From contig JBBTWV010000065.1 of NCBI GenBank assembly GCA_038062615.1, positions 1-32,692 on the forward strand: a stretch of 32,692 bases of DNA, written 5' to 3'. The notes under the pieces were generated by a model. The model did not search any database. It was not told where the DNA came from and was given only the letters and a program-made list of their open reading frames with translations. The translations under genes and the position numbers were made by a program. Source of the stretch: JBBTWV01 sp038062615 (GTDB lineage: Bacteria > Patescibacteriota > Gracilibacteria > UBA1369 > UM-FILTER-53-11). How positions within the stretch are numbered: the first letter of the stretch is position 1; each line of letters opens with the position of its first letter. This document shows, piece by piece, positions 23,872 through 31,325 of this stretch.

Positions 23872-26469
23872 TGACAGCAACAGAGTGCCTATCTTTCTCC
23901 TGACTGTGTCAAAAATGTCACTGAGAAATTGACCAAAAGTTAGCTGCTCAAAAACCTTGCGAAATTCATCATCAGAAGAAACGGTTAAACCCTCATAGCG
24001 TCTGGAAAGCCGGAGCAAGGACCGCATCATGTCAAAGGGTTTTTTCTGGCCTGAAGCATCACTTACCTGCATGAAAGCAATATTGGTACCTGCTCTATCA
24101 TTTGGAAATTTAAACTTATCTATATTCATCTTTTCCGCGGCAAATTCACCGCTAAAATCATGAAGTGTTCCATATCGGTTTTGCATTCTCGCTGAAATAG
24201 CCCAAGAAGTTTTGTCCTTAAAACACGCCTGGCTCAAAATGGAAAGCACATCTACTTTTCCGCTTCCCAAGGCTTTGTAGATCCTACTATCTTCATAACC
24301 CTCAGCTTCCTCATGTCCGTCTCCTTTGGCTTCGTCTTGTACTTTTGTAGGAGTCGTTGGTCCCATACTTTTTCTGACATGATCCAGCAACACTTTCGGC
24401 TCAAGACCAAAAAGATGAGCGAGTTGATTTACATATGTTGCGCCAACTGTTCTCACATCCTCGGATGTCATCCCCCGGATAAGCTTACGGCGGAGGTTTT
24501 TTCTTGCTGATTCCGTTTTGCAAAAATAAACTTCCCCGGGGCCGGGTTTCAAAAATCCCGCCTGGGTTTCATCTGCAAGGACAACCTCATACGTTAATCC
24601 ATCCTCAAGGGCATCCGATGGGTGAACCGGACCAAAATCAGTTTTGGACCGATGGCAAATAATTCTCATCGGCCTTCCCAAAAAATCAGTATGTACGGCA
24701 TTCGCAAAATCCAGTCCAGTTGCACCGAGAGGCAAAGTTTTAGGTTCATGCTTTGGCGGCGGAGTAAAAACGGTAATAGTAGGGCGAAACAGACGTTCAC
24801 GTGCCAATGGGATGACACGTAAAATATCTTCGCGAGTACCTCCCCTTGTCGCCTCAATAATGCCATTAATGGCATCGTTCAAGTCTTCCGGGAGCGGGTC
24901 GTCAAGAGCGGTCATACTCTCACCTTGGCGAGGTTGAAGAATACCTCGCTTGGACCTGGCTTCAGAAACCGCATCATTGACTCTAAAATTGAGAATGCCA
25001 AATCCTTCTGACTGGATGGTGAACCGAACTCCGCGAGGCACCTTGCCTTCAATTTTTTTCACTGAACCAAAATCATCATCCACACCAAAATGCCGCCGGA
25101 TATATTTAATAACAAGGTCGGCATCAGTTCCTGGTTCTAAAATAACAACCGTCTCAAATAAAGGATCAAAAGAAGTAATTGGCAAATCTTGAATGGTGAG
25201 TTGCCGCAGTTCTTCATTTCGCTGGAGAGTGAAGTCAGCAAGCCTTGCTGGAACAATCTTAACCTCCTTAATACCATTCAAATATTTCGTCCTTCTTTCT
25301 CCGGGTTCCTCCTGTGGAAGAATGGACATAAGCTGCTCGCGAACGGTAAAGCTCTCCATATCCTGCGGATCAACTCTTGTTTCATCCAAATTTTTTCGGA
25401 GCCGACCATCACGAAGTGCAGTAAAATCATTCAATAACCCCTTTTGGTTAAGAATTTCTGCACAAATTTCAGTCATTTCGGCAATAGCAGGATGATCGCG
25501 GAAACCAAAGTAAGCGGCAAATCGGCAATGGAGCTCATACGTTTCCTCGGCGATAGGATCCTTGCGTTCTTTTTTCTGAGAAACAATCTTCCTCATATTA
25601 TTGAGGCGATCACCCAAGAGTTTAATAATTAAAACGCTCAAACCGCGACCGGCGACAGCCGCCAAATATTTTCGGCAGGTTGCCGCAAGCTCCAACGCTC
25701 GATCCTCTTTGTAAGACTCTTTTTTGACCGCTGTGATGAGACTCCAAACTCTTCTGAGTGTCTTTTTTACAGTTATTTCCTCAATTCTTTTCTCAGTTAC
25801 TACCTGCGGATCTCTATCTGCTTCTCCTTCTACATTTTCAACTTCTCTTTCTATCTGCGCAATCACCGTTTTCGGATCACAAAGCGGATCACTTGGGTCA
25901 CGAAAACTGTCCTTCCATAATTCAAAAAACTCCTCAAACGTCTCAAATATATATTTTCTCTCTTTAACAGCCGGCTCCTTTTTCTTTCTTGCTCCTTCTA
26001 CTGCTTCGGCAACAACTTTCCTCATCCGAGCAGACGGCCTTTTAACATCAACCGTCCCCAGATATTTAAGCCCTAGCTCCGGAAGATCATGTAAAGGACA
26101 CGCCATGGCTATGGATAATCTCGTCCGACCCGCATCTCGAATTATGTTGATGAGCGTTCCATGCAAATGTGACTCATGGGTAAGAGAAACACCGTCTAAC
26201 CTCATAACGCTACCCGGAAAAGCCGCCGCTATAACCTCAGCATGAATAATCATTCTCAAATCAGCTACGGTAAGGGGCGCCAGAATATTTTGCTCCCGGC
26301 GTTCACGAATAATTTCCGAAGCGGCTTCAAAAATTAATTCACGAAATCTGTCTGTGAGAATATCGTCCGGGGCTCTTCCTCCCTGCGGCGCTTTACAATG
26401 GGCGACAAGTTCTGCGACAAGACCTGGAGTTATTTCTGAAATTGGACTACTCGTAAGTTTTGCACCCAT
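23857..26469 (-). CDS. Divergent RelA/SpoT-like protein (HD and TGS domains, degenerate synthetase region)
   Basis: 870 residues. An HD-hydrolase-like N-domain is suggested by SHLHGTLINII (100-110), ACPLHDLPE (H127, D128) and KLLGDRLNNMRK (D287), matching the RSH motifs around H53, H77-D78 and D144, but the second and third parts are about 160 residues apart instead of about 65. The region around 400-500 sits where the ppGpp synthetase belongs, yet I find neither the GYQSLH motif nor a Y-x-S-I-x-x-K motif. A TGS domain (about 564-605, ITVFTPPPKHEPKTLPLGATGLDFANAVHT) is clear, followed by TESARKNLRRKL and GSGKVDVLSIL, as in RelA. It may hydrolyse or sense alarmone rather than make it. It is divergent from thyA and convergent with the glycan locus. 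Confidence 0.68.
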   Translation of the reverse strand: MGAKLTSSPISEITPGLVAELVAHCKAPQGGRAPDDILTDRFRELIFEAASEIIRERREQNILAPLTVADLRMIIHAEVIAAAFPGSVMRLDGVSLTHESHLHGTLINIIRDAGRTRLSIAMACPLHDLPELGLKYLGTVDVKRPSARMRKVVAEAVEGARKKKEPAVKERKYIFETFEEFFELWKDSFRDPSDPLCDPKTVIAQIEREVENVEGEADRDPQVVTEKRIEEITVKKTLRRVWSLITAVKKESYKEDRALELAATCRKYLAAVAGRGLSVLIIKLLGDRLNNMRKIVSQKKERKDPIAEETYELHCRFAAYFGFRDHPAIAEMTEICAEILNQKGLLNDFTALRDGRLRKNLDETRVDPQDMESFTVREQLMSILPQEEPGERRTKYLNGIKEVKIVPARLADFTLQRNEELRQLTIQDLPITSFDPLFETVVILEPGTDADLVIKYIRRHFGVDDDFGSVKKIEGKVPRGVRFTIQSEGFGILNFRVNDAVSEARSKRGILQPRQGESMTALDDPLPEDLNDAINGIIEATRGGTREDILRVIPLARERLFRPTITVFTPPPKHEPKTLPLGATGLDFANAVHTDFLGRPMRIICHRSKTDFGPVHPSDALEDGLTYEVVLADETQAGFLKPGPGEVYFCKTESARKNLRRKLIRGMTSEDVRTVGATYVNQLAHLFGLEPKVLLDHVRKSMGPTTPTKVQDEAKGDGHEEAEGYEDSRIYKALGSGKVDVLSILSQACFKDKTSWAISARMQNRYGTLHDFSGEFAAEKMNIDKFKFPNDRAGTNIAFMQVSDASGQKKPFDMMRSLLRLSRRYEGLTVSSDDEFRKVFEQLTFGQFLSDIFDTVRRKIGTLLLSLSSK

Positions 26470-26480
26470 AAAAATTGTAA

Positions 26481-26511
26481 TTGAGGTCGGCCTGGTTGTT
26501 GATTATATAAT
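26481..26511 (+). promoter_or_regulatory. Possible rightward promoter for thyA-folA
   Basis: TTGAGG (26481-26486) and TATAAT (26506-26511) are separated by 19 bases, a long but usable spacing. This would give an 87-base leader to thyA. It shares the palindromic -10 with the leftward promoter. A second weak candidate is TAAGAT at 26575-26580. Confidence 0.35.
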
Positions 26512-26514
26512 CAA
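26499..26514. repeat. Perfect 16-bp palindrome with overlapping -10 hexamers on both strands
   Basis: TTGATTATATAATCAA is self-complementary and holds TATAAT on each strand (26506-26511 plus; 26507-26502 minus). It sits between the RSH-like gene and thyA. It may be a shared bidirectional -10 region or an operator. Confidence 0.6.
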
Positions 26515-26530
26515 AAAACCTCTTAGGCAA
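26502..26530 (-). promoter_or_regulatory. Sigma-70-type promoter for the RelA/SpoT-like gene
   Basis: On the minus strand TTGCCT (26530-26525) is followed after exactly 17 bases by TATAAT (26507-26502). Transcription would start near 26495, giving a 5' leader of about 26 bases before the ATG at 26469. Confidence 0.6.
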
Positions 26531-26604
26531 GCGGTTCCTGGCGACAGCCACTAACAAAATGGCATCGCAAAGTTTAAGATAAAAAAGTAGGCAAATAGCA
26601 TACT

Positions 26605-27420
26605 ATGAAAGCATATTTGAGTCTTGTAAAGGAGGTACTGGAACATGGTGAAAAGAAGGAAGACCGTACGGGCACGGGCACCCTTTCTATTTTTGGCATG
26701 CAGAGAAAATACGATTTGCACGAGGGTTTTCCGCTCGTTACCACCAAAAAAGTTTTATTTCCGGCGGTGATTCGCGAGTTGCTTTGGTTTTTGCGCGGCA
26801 GTACCAACATTAATGACGGGCTCAAAGAGCACACGCCCATTTGGAACGCCTGGGCCGCGCCCGATGGCGAGCTTGGCCCTGTTTACGGCTCCCAGTGGAG
26901 AAAGTGGGACAAGTTCACATGGGATGAAGACAAAAAGGCCTATGCTAAAACTCATGTGGATCAAATTCAACAGGCGCTCGACCTCATCAAAAAAAATCCT
27001 GACTCTCGGCGCATCATTGTAAACGCCTGGAACGTTGCTGATATTGATCGCATGGCCCTACCGCCGTGTCACCTCCTATTCCAGTTTTATGTGGCCAATG
27101 GCCGCCTGGACTGTCAATTATACCAGCGCAGCGCAGATATTGCCCTGGGCGTGCCCTTCAATATTGCGAGTTACGCCGCACTCATGCAGATGATGGCGCA
27201 GGAGTGTGGGCTCACCCCAGGCATTTTTACACACACCCTGGGCGACGCGCACATTTATTTGAACCATGTGGAAGGCCTGCAAGAACAACTCAAGCGCGAA
27301 CCGCATCCCCTGCCCACTCTCAAAATCGCCAAAAAACCATTTTGGGATTTGAAGTTTGAAGATTTTACGCTGGAAAATTACAAGCATCATGACTTTATTA
27401 AGTTTAAAGTGGCAGTATGA
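26605..27420 (+). CDS. thyA: Thymidylate synthase
   Basis: 271 residues, standard length for bacterial ThyA. The catalytic cysteine is C155 in ALPPCHLLFQFYV. The phosphate-binding arginine lies in EDRTGTGTLSIFG, with RRIIVNAWN, and the dUMP/folate-binding segment is YQRSADIALGVPFNIASYA. GPVYGSQWRKW and HTLGDAHIYLNHVEG are also intact. The enzyme methylates dUMP to dTMP with methylene-tetrahydrofolate, producing dihydrofolate, which the overlapping folA product recycles. The ATG at 26605 is the natural family start. The gene forms an ATGA-coupled pair with folA. Confidence 0.97.
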   Translation: MKAYLSLVKEVLEHGEKKEDRTGTGTLSIFGMQRKYDLHEGFPLVTTKKVLFPAVIRELLWFLRGSTNINDGLKEHTPIWNAWAAPDGELGPVYGSQWRKWDKFTWDEDKKAYAKTHVDQIQQALDLIKKNPDSRRIIVNAWNVADIDRMALPPCHLLFQFYVANGRLDCQLYQRSADIALGVPFNIASYAALMQMMAQECGLTPGIFTHTLGDAHIYLNHVEGLQEQLKREPHPLPTLKIAKKPFWDLKFEDFTLENYKHHDFIKFKVAV

Positions 27421-27932
27421 ATTTTTCTTTGATCGCGGCGGCAGATAAAAAACTTGGCATTGGCAAAGACAACAAACTTCCGTGGAATCTTCCCGGCGAC
27501 TTGGCCTACTTTAATAAAATCACCAAAGGCAGCGGGAAAAATGCCATTATTATGGGTCGCAGTACATGGGAGTCACTCCCGCCAAAGCGGCGTCCGCTCA
27601 AAGACAGGCTGAATATTGTACTCACCCATCAAAATGATTTAGCGCTTCCAGATGGCGCATTCAAAGCCTCTTCCCTGGATGACGCGCTCAAAATTGCCGC
27701 ACAGCACAACGCCGAAGAAGTTTTTGTGATCGGCGGTGCCAAAGTTTTTGCTGAGACTATTGCTCATCCCAGCTGCCATCAAATTTACCTCACCGAAATT
27801 GATGGGATTTTTGAGTGCGACACCTTCTTCCCACATATTGATCATCAAAAATTTAAGAACATAAGCGCCGGGCCAGTGCAGGAAGAAAACGGCATCCGCT
27901 ACAGCTTTGTAAAATACAAAAGGTTGCCCTGA
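27417..27932 (+). CDS. folA: Dihydrofolate reductase
   Basis: 171 residues. Active-site features are in place: GIGKDNKLPWNLPGDLAYF with acidic D28 (equivalent to D27 of E. coli), the NADPH-binding AIIMGRSTWESLP, and VFVIGGAKVFAETI. YLTEIDGIFECDTFFP is the usual C-terminal strand pattern. It reduces dihydrofolate to tetrahydrofolate, closing the cycle with the overlapping thyA. The start lies inside the thyA stop (ATGA), implying coupled translation. The stop codon is buried in a strong hairpin (27925-27946). Confidence 0.95.
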   Translation: MNFSLIAAADKKLGIGKDNKLPWNLPGDLAYFNKITKGSGKNAIIMGRSTWESLPPKRRPLKDRLNIVLTHQNDLALPDGAFKASSLDDALKIAAQHNAEEVFVIGGAKVFAETIAHPSCHQIYLTEIDGIFECDTFFPHIDHQKFKNISAGPVQEENGIRYSFVKYKRLP

Positions 27933-27946
27933 TATCCATCAGGGCA
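27925..27946 (+). terminator. Hairpin over the folA stop codon, possible weak terminator
   Basis: TGCCCTGAT (27925-27933) and ATCAGGGCA (27938-27946) form a perfect 9-bp stem with a 4-base loop. Only TTAATGG follows, so the T-tract of a classical intrinsic terminator is missing. It may attenuate transcription, protect the 3' end or simply mark the operon end. Confidence 0.4.
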
Positions 27947-28014
27947 TTAATGGCTTAGCCTCGCTTCGACAGCTCGGCATGATGTAACGCTTTTGGCCCC
28001 AAACGTATTATTCT

Positions 28015-28545
28015 ATGGCTGAGTTAAGAGAGTTTCTCAAATATTATCAAGCGTACAAGCAAAAAATCTTCAACTATCTTTTGTACCGTTTGTCTTTTGA
28101 TCGTGACACCGCGGAAGATTTAACGTCGGAAATATTCTTAAAAGCGTATGAGCATTTTGATTCCTATGATGACAAGAAACCATTTCAGGCCTGGATCTAT
28201 ACCATTGCTCACAACCATTTCATAACCTACCTACGCCAAAGAAAACAGACCTCGCCCATTGAAGAGGCAGAGCATAAGACGATTCCACACACCTTTGTGG
28301 ATTCCATTGATGCCCAACTCACTATGCAAAAAGTTATGAAGCAGATGCAAAAATTGCCGGAACTCGAACAGACTATTTTAGACCTCCGCATGCGGGAAGG
28401 CTTATCCCATGCGGAAATTGCACAGATCGTGGATAAAAAAGAAGTTACCGTTCGCGTCATGCTCTCGCGTGCACTCGGTACCCTTCGGGAAAATCTCACC
28501 GGACTCGCGATTTTATTTATCTTTTTCTATGGAATTTCCAACTGA
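28015..28545 (+). CDS. ECF-type RNA polymerase sigma factor
   Basis: 176 residues. Region 2 spans about residues 14-80, with DTAEDLTSEIFLKAYEHFDSYD and the -10-recognition helix in FQAWIYTIAHNHFITYLRQRK. Region 4 (about 108-162) has LPELEQTILDLRMREGLSHAEIAQIVDKKEVTVRVMLSRALGTLRE, a typical helix-turn-helix. No region 3 separates them, as expected for group IV sigma factors. The C-terminus ends in an unusual hydrophobic tail (LTGLAILFIFFYGISN). The next gene overlaps by 17 bases and encodes a single-pass membrane protein, the usual place for an anti-sigma factor. The promoters it controls are not evident here. Confidence 0.9.
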   Translation: MAELREFLKYYQAYKQKIFNYLLYRLSFDRDTAEDLTSEIFLKAYEHFDSYDDKKPFQAWIYTIAHNHFITYLRQRKQTSPIEEAEHKTIPHTFVDSIDAQLTMQKVMKQMQKLPELEQTILDLRMREGLSHAEIAQIVDKKEVTVRVMLSRALGTLRENLTGLAILFIFFYGISN

Positions 28546-29365
28546 TCCACAATTCGACTCCCGCATAGAAAAAATCATGCAGGAGCTGCCGCGCCGTAAA
28601 ATGCGAAAATCCGCCGAGCTCAAGTTTCATGTTCGGCTTTTATGGCTTCATGTAAAGATGCACACGCCACGGCTCATTCGGCAAACTGCGCCGGTTTTAG
28701 GAGCGTTTGTTGTTATCATTTTTATTTCGACGCTGGCGCTTTCGTGGCAAAAAAATATTCCGGTTATAAGAGAGCAAAATCCCATGCCGCAATTTTTAGA
28801 GAATACTCCAGCAACTCCGGTAGCTCCGGCAGCTCAACCTCAAACGGCGCCATCCATTAAAAAGAAATTTCAAGATACACCAGCCGTAACTCCAGCAGAA
28901 CCGGCTCCTCCGCCAATCCCAGAATCCGCGCAGCCGACAGCCACCTTAAAGCAACAAGCACCATCTACGCCCGAAGAGGAGCTCATTCCCGAAGAATCGG
29001 AGGGTGAGTATGGCGATGAAGAATATGGGGGTTATGGCGAAGCCGAAAGCGAAGCGGGAGAAGAAAGCCTTCCGCTAGAAGAAACAGCTCCCACACCGCC
29101 AGGTGCAAGTATGATGACTGCTCCTTCAACCTCTCCTCAAGAAAAACAGGCGCAAGATCAAATGGCGCAAGCACAGGCCAAAATTACGGCCGCGGAAAAT
29201 GCTGAGGCTTCAGCCAAAACAAGCTCACCGCAAGCCGCTGAAGCGCTAAAATTAGCCAAAGAAAAATTAGCGCAGGCCAAAGAAGCTTACGGCCAAAAAG
29301 ATTATTCCAAAGCCACTTCTCTAGCCCGCGAAAGCATAAAACTCGCGGAGCAAGCCGCTCAATAG
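28529..29365 (+). CDS. Single-pass membrane protein, candidate anti-sigma factor with Ala/Pro-rich outer region
   Basis: 278 residues from ATG 28529, which overlaps the sigma gene by 17 bases; an in-frame start at 28409 would lie well inside it. A basic cytoplasmic segment of about 50 residues contains MQELPRRKMRKSAELKFHVRLLW, then a membrane helix at about 54-73 (VLGAFVVIIFISTLALSW). Outside lies a Pro/Ala/Glu-rich linker with an acidic YGDEEYGGYGEAE patch, then an Ala-rich helical domain (about 205-278) with the DUF4398-like repeated pattern EALKLAKEKLAQAKEAYGQKDYSKATSLARESIKLAEQA. No zinc-anti-sigma H-x3-C-x2-C motif is seen, so sigma binding is inferred from position and topology. The 3' end overlaps the minus-strand cysteine-rich gene by 7 bases. 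Confidence 0.7.
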   Translation: MEFPTDPQFDSRIEKIMQELPRRKMRKSAELKFHVRLLWLHVKMHTPRLIRQTAPVLGAFVVIIFISTLALSWQKNIPVIREQNPMPQFLENTPATPVAPAAQPQTAPSIKKKFQDTPAVTPAEPAPPPIPESAQPTATLKQQAPSTPEEELIPEESEGEYGDEEYGGYGEAESEAGEESLPLEETAPTPPGASMMTAPSTSPQEKQAQDQMAQAQAKITAAENAEASAKTSSPQAAEALKLAKEKLAQAKEAYGQKDYSKATSLARESIKLAEQAAQ

Positions 29366-31041
29366 ATGGTCTGTTGGTAACAGTGTTCACAGTAAATAAC
29401 TTCCTCCCGCTCCGGCGCGTAGGTCGTTTCAAATTTCACCGTGCAAACTCCTTCATGGCCATGTTCCAGTTTTTTACACATACACTGCCTCTGCCAAAGC
29501 TTACGTGGATTACGCAACCGCATCCTGGCTAAACGTCGGCAATCAAAACAACAGCGCGGAATAGGATATTTTTGGCTTCTGTAAAAGGCTAATTCCTGTG
29601 CCAGAATCCGATAATTTTTGCCGCAACTTTCACACGCTAAAACTTCCTGAGTAATAGAATCTGGAATGTCGCGAATATCATCCGCAATATTTTGTACCGT
29701 CTCTTTACCATACGTCCCCGGCAACTCATCCTGCCACTGCCACCCCTTTGCCACCACCTCCTCCTTCGTCATGGGATACCAAAGTTGCGCGGTTGTTTCG
29801 TTATAAGCCGACTGGCTGTACTGAATCGGGAAAAACTCGCCATACTCTCCGTCCGCCTTCATTTTTTCAATCGCCTTTTCCTTCAGCTCAAAATATTCTT
29901 CTTTGCTGTATGACTTATTTAAGATGCAGTACTGCTTATGGTTAAGCCCAAAACAACCAATGCAATCTTTACTGCTATACGAATCCAAGCAGTAAGTTAA
30001 ATCCGTCACCTGCCACAAGCAGAGGTAACAAAAACGCACATTATAGGCATTGGTGCCAACCACGGCGCCCTCGTAACACAGTTCTGCACCAACGCCGAAC
30101 ATGTAAATGTCATAGCAGTACTTCACCCCCAGCTGCATCTGGCTACAGTATTTTGATTTTTCAATATCGCTACAGTCAAAGCAATAATGCGAGTCCTTAG
30201 CATTATAGAGATGATCCCCAAGCGAATTTTCCAACATATTATTTTGGAGGTAACGATATGTGTGCTTTTTTTGAAGCTCACCAAATTGGCGCAAGTATTC
30301 TTTTACGGTTTGCTGTGAGGCTAAATTCATCGCCGCCATTTTTCTCTGATATTCCTCCTGCGTCAGCTGTTCATTCATAAAACAGTATTTTTTGTTTCGC
30401 AGTCCGGTGCACATAAAACAGTCCATACAGCCAACACAGTCGCGCAAAAAATAACTTGTGGAGCAGTTGGAACAGTCCTGACACCATCCCAATCCATAGC
30501 ATTCCTTCACATCAATACACTCATAACAAACTTCGGACTGATGGCAGTAGTGAACATCCACGCAGTTTTTGGCCTTCTTAACGCCATATCCGTAATAGCA
30601 ATCCTCCGCAAAAGTAGCATGAAAAATCAAATAGCAGTTTTTTTCTTGCCCCGCGTGATGAGTGTACTCGCTGTTTACCGCACCAATATCTATCGAAACA
30701 CAGCAGTGAGGAACCGCTAATTCCAACTCGTGAATCTGCTCAAAAAACGAGCGATTCCAATCAATTTCACGGCCAAATGAAGTGCAGTCCCACTTATCAC
30801 TCCACCAGCATTCCACGCAGTACACCGGCCGCGGATTCGTAGGAGCCAGCTGAGCAATTATTTTTTTGCCGCACAGCAAACATTCCCGCGGATACAAGAC
30901 GCGCTCATTGCACCAAGCCATACGCCGCATTTCGCGACATGGCGGACACCAAGTCGGTTCCGGAACTTCAATCTTGGCATAATACGCACGATCTTCCTCG
31001 GCGATCACAAAATCTTGCTGGCAATTTTTGCATAGAGGCAC
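29359..31041 (-). CDS. Cysteine-rich zinc-ribbon protein of unknown function, with internal repeats
   Basis: 560 residues with 48 cysteines (about 8.6%). It starts with a GTG at 31041 (MPLCKNCQQDF). N-terminal zinc-ribbon-like pairs are CKNC, CPPC, CLLC and CVEC. The middle (about 130-240 and 285-385) is a run of roughly 15-25-residue units ending in Y/D-C, such as KNCYLIFHATFAEDCYYG and KECYGLGWCQDCSNC; two copies of a longer unit share YCFMNEQLTQEEY and YCILNKSYSKEEY. The C-terminus repeats the ribbons (CESC, CCFDC, CEHC). The pattern suggests a solenoid with stacked metal sites capped by zinc fingers. I recall similar unannotated proteins in CPR genomes but no function. No signal peptide is visible. 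Confidence 0.82.
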   Translation of the reverse strand: MPLCKNCQQDFVIAEEDRAYYAKIEVPEPTWCPPCREMRRMAWCNERVLYPRECLLCGKKIIAQLAPTNPRPVYCVECWWSDKWDCTSFGREIDWNRSFFEQIHELELAVPHCCVSIDIGAVNSEYTHHAGQEKNCYLIFHATFAEDCYYGYGVKKAKNCVDVHYCHQSEVCYECIDVKECYGLGWCQDCSNCSTSYFLRDCVGCMDCFMCTGLRNKKYCFMNEQLTQEEYQRKMAAMNLASQQTVKEYLRQFGELQKKHTYRYLQNNMLENSLGDHLYNAKDSHYCFDCSDIEKSKYCSQMQLGVKYCYDIYMFGVGAELCYEGAVVGTNAYNVRFCYLCLWQVTDLTYCLDSYSSKDCIGCFGLNHKQYCILNKSYSKEEYFELKEKAIEKMKADGEYGEFFPIQYSQSAYNETTAQLWYPMTKEEVVAKGWQWQDELPGTYGKETVQNIADDIRDIPDSITQEVLACESCGKNYRILAQELAFYRSQKYPIPRCCFDCRRLARMRLRNPRKLWQRQCMCKKLEHGHEGVCTVKFETTYAPEREEVIYCEHCYQQTIY

Positions 31042-31055
31042 GCGGTTTATTGTAC

Positions 31056-31061
31056 TATAAT
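31056..31061 (+). promoter_or_regulatory. Possible -10 element (TATAAT) in the divergent gap
   Basis: A consensus TATAAT lies 15 bases beyond the start of the minus-strand cysteine-rich gene and faces the small ORF and the HemW-like gene. No -35 at 15-19 bases was found; TTGCAT at 31028-31033 is 22 bases away. Confidence 0.35.
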
Positions 31062-31110
31062 GCCGCCTTTATATGAAAATTAAGGCATTTTTAGAGGAAC
31101 CCGCTTTAAG

Positions 31111-31299
31111 ATGATTGATGTTTTACGAGTGAGAAAAATGAAAGCCAGCGGAAAATTTGATGGCACCGTACATGAAATGCTGGACCCAAAAACAGTTTCA
31201 TACGAGAACGTAATTCATCTTAATACACTCCAACCTAGCGTTCCTAGAAAAAATAGCGCTCAACAACGAAGAAGCAGAAGTCAAGTAAAGTGCCTTTAG
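31111..31299 (+). CDS. Possible small hypothetical protein
   Basis: 62 residues starting MIDVLRVRKMKASGKF and ending in a basic, glutamine- and serine-rich tail. I recognise no family, helix-turn-helix or membrane segment. It fills most of the 284-base gap between the divergent cysteine-rich and HemW-like genes and lies 50 bases downstream of a TATAAT. No convincing ribosome binding site precedes it; the nearest purine run (GAGGAA) is about 14 bases from the ATG. It may be a short real gene or part of a long leader for the HemW-like gene. Confidence 0.35.
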   Translation: MIDVLRVRKMKASGKFDGTVHEMLDPKTVSYENVIHLNTLQPSVPRKNSAQQRRSRSQVKCL

Positions 31300-31325
31300 T
31301 ATACAATCAAACTAATCCCCAAATT

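Noticed and set aside
25724..26245. 173-codon plus-strand ORF
   Set aside because: Antisense to the RelA/SpoT-like gene, with low-complexity serine/phenylalanine-rich translation typical of a shadow frame.
29359..31041. Metallothionein or selenoprotein
   Set aside because: It is far too long for a metallothionein, has structured zinc ribbons and long repeats, and contains no in-frame TGA.
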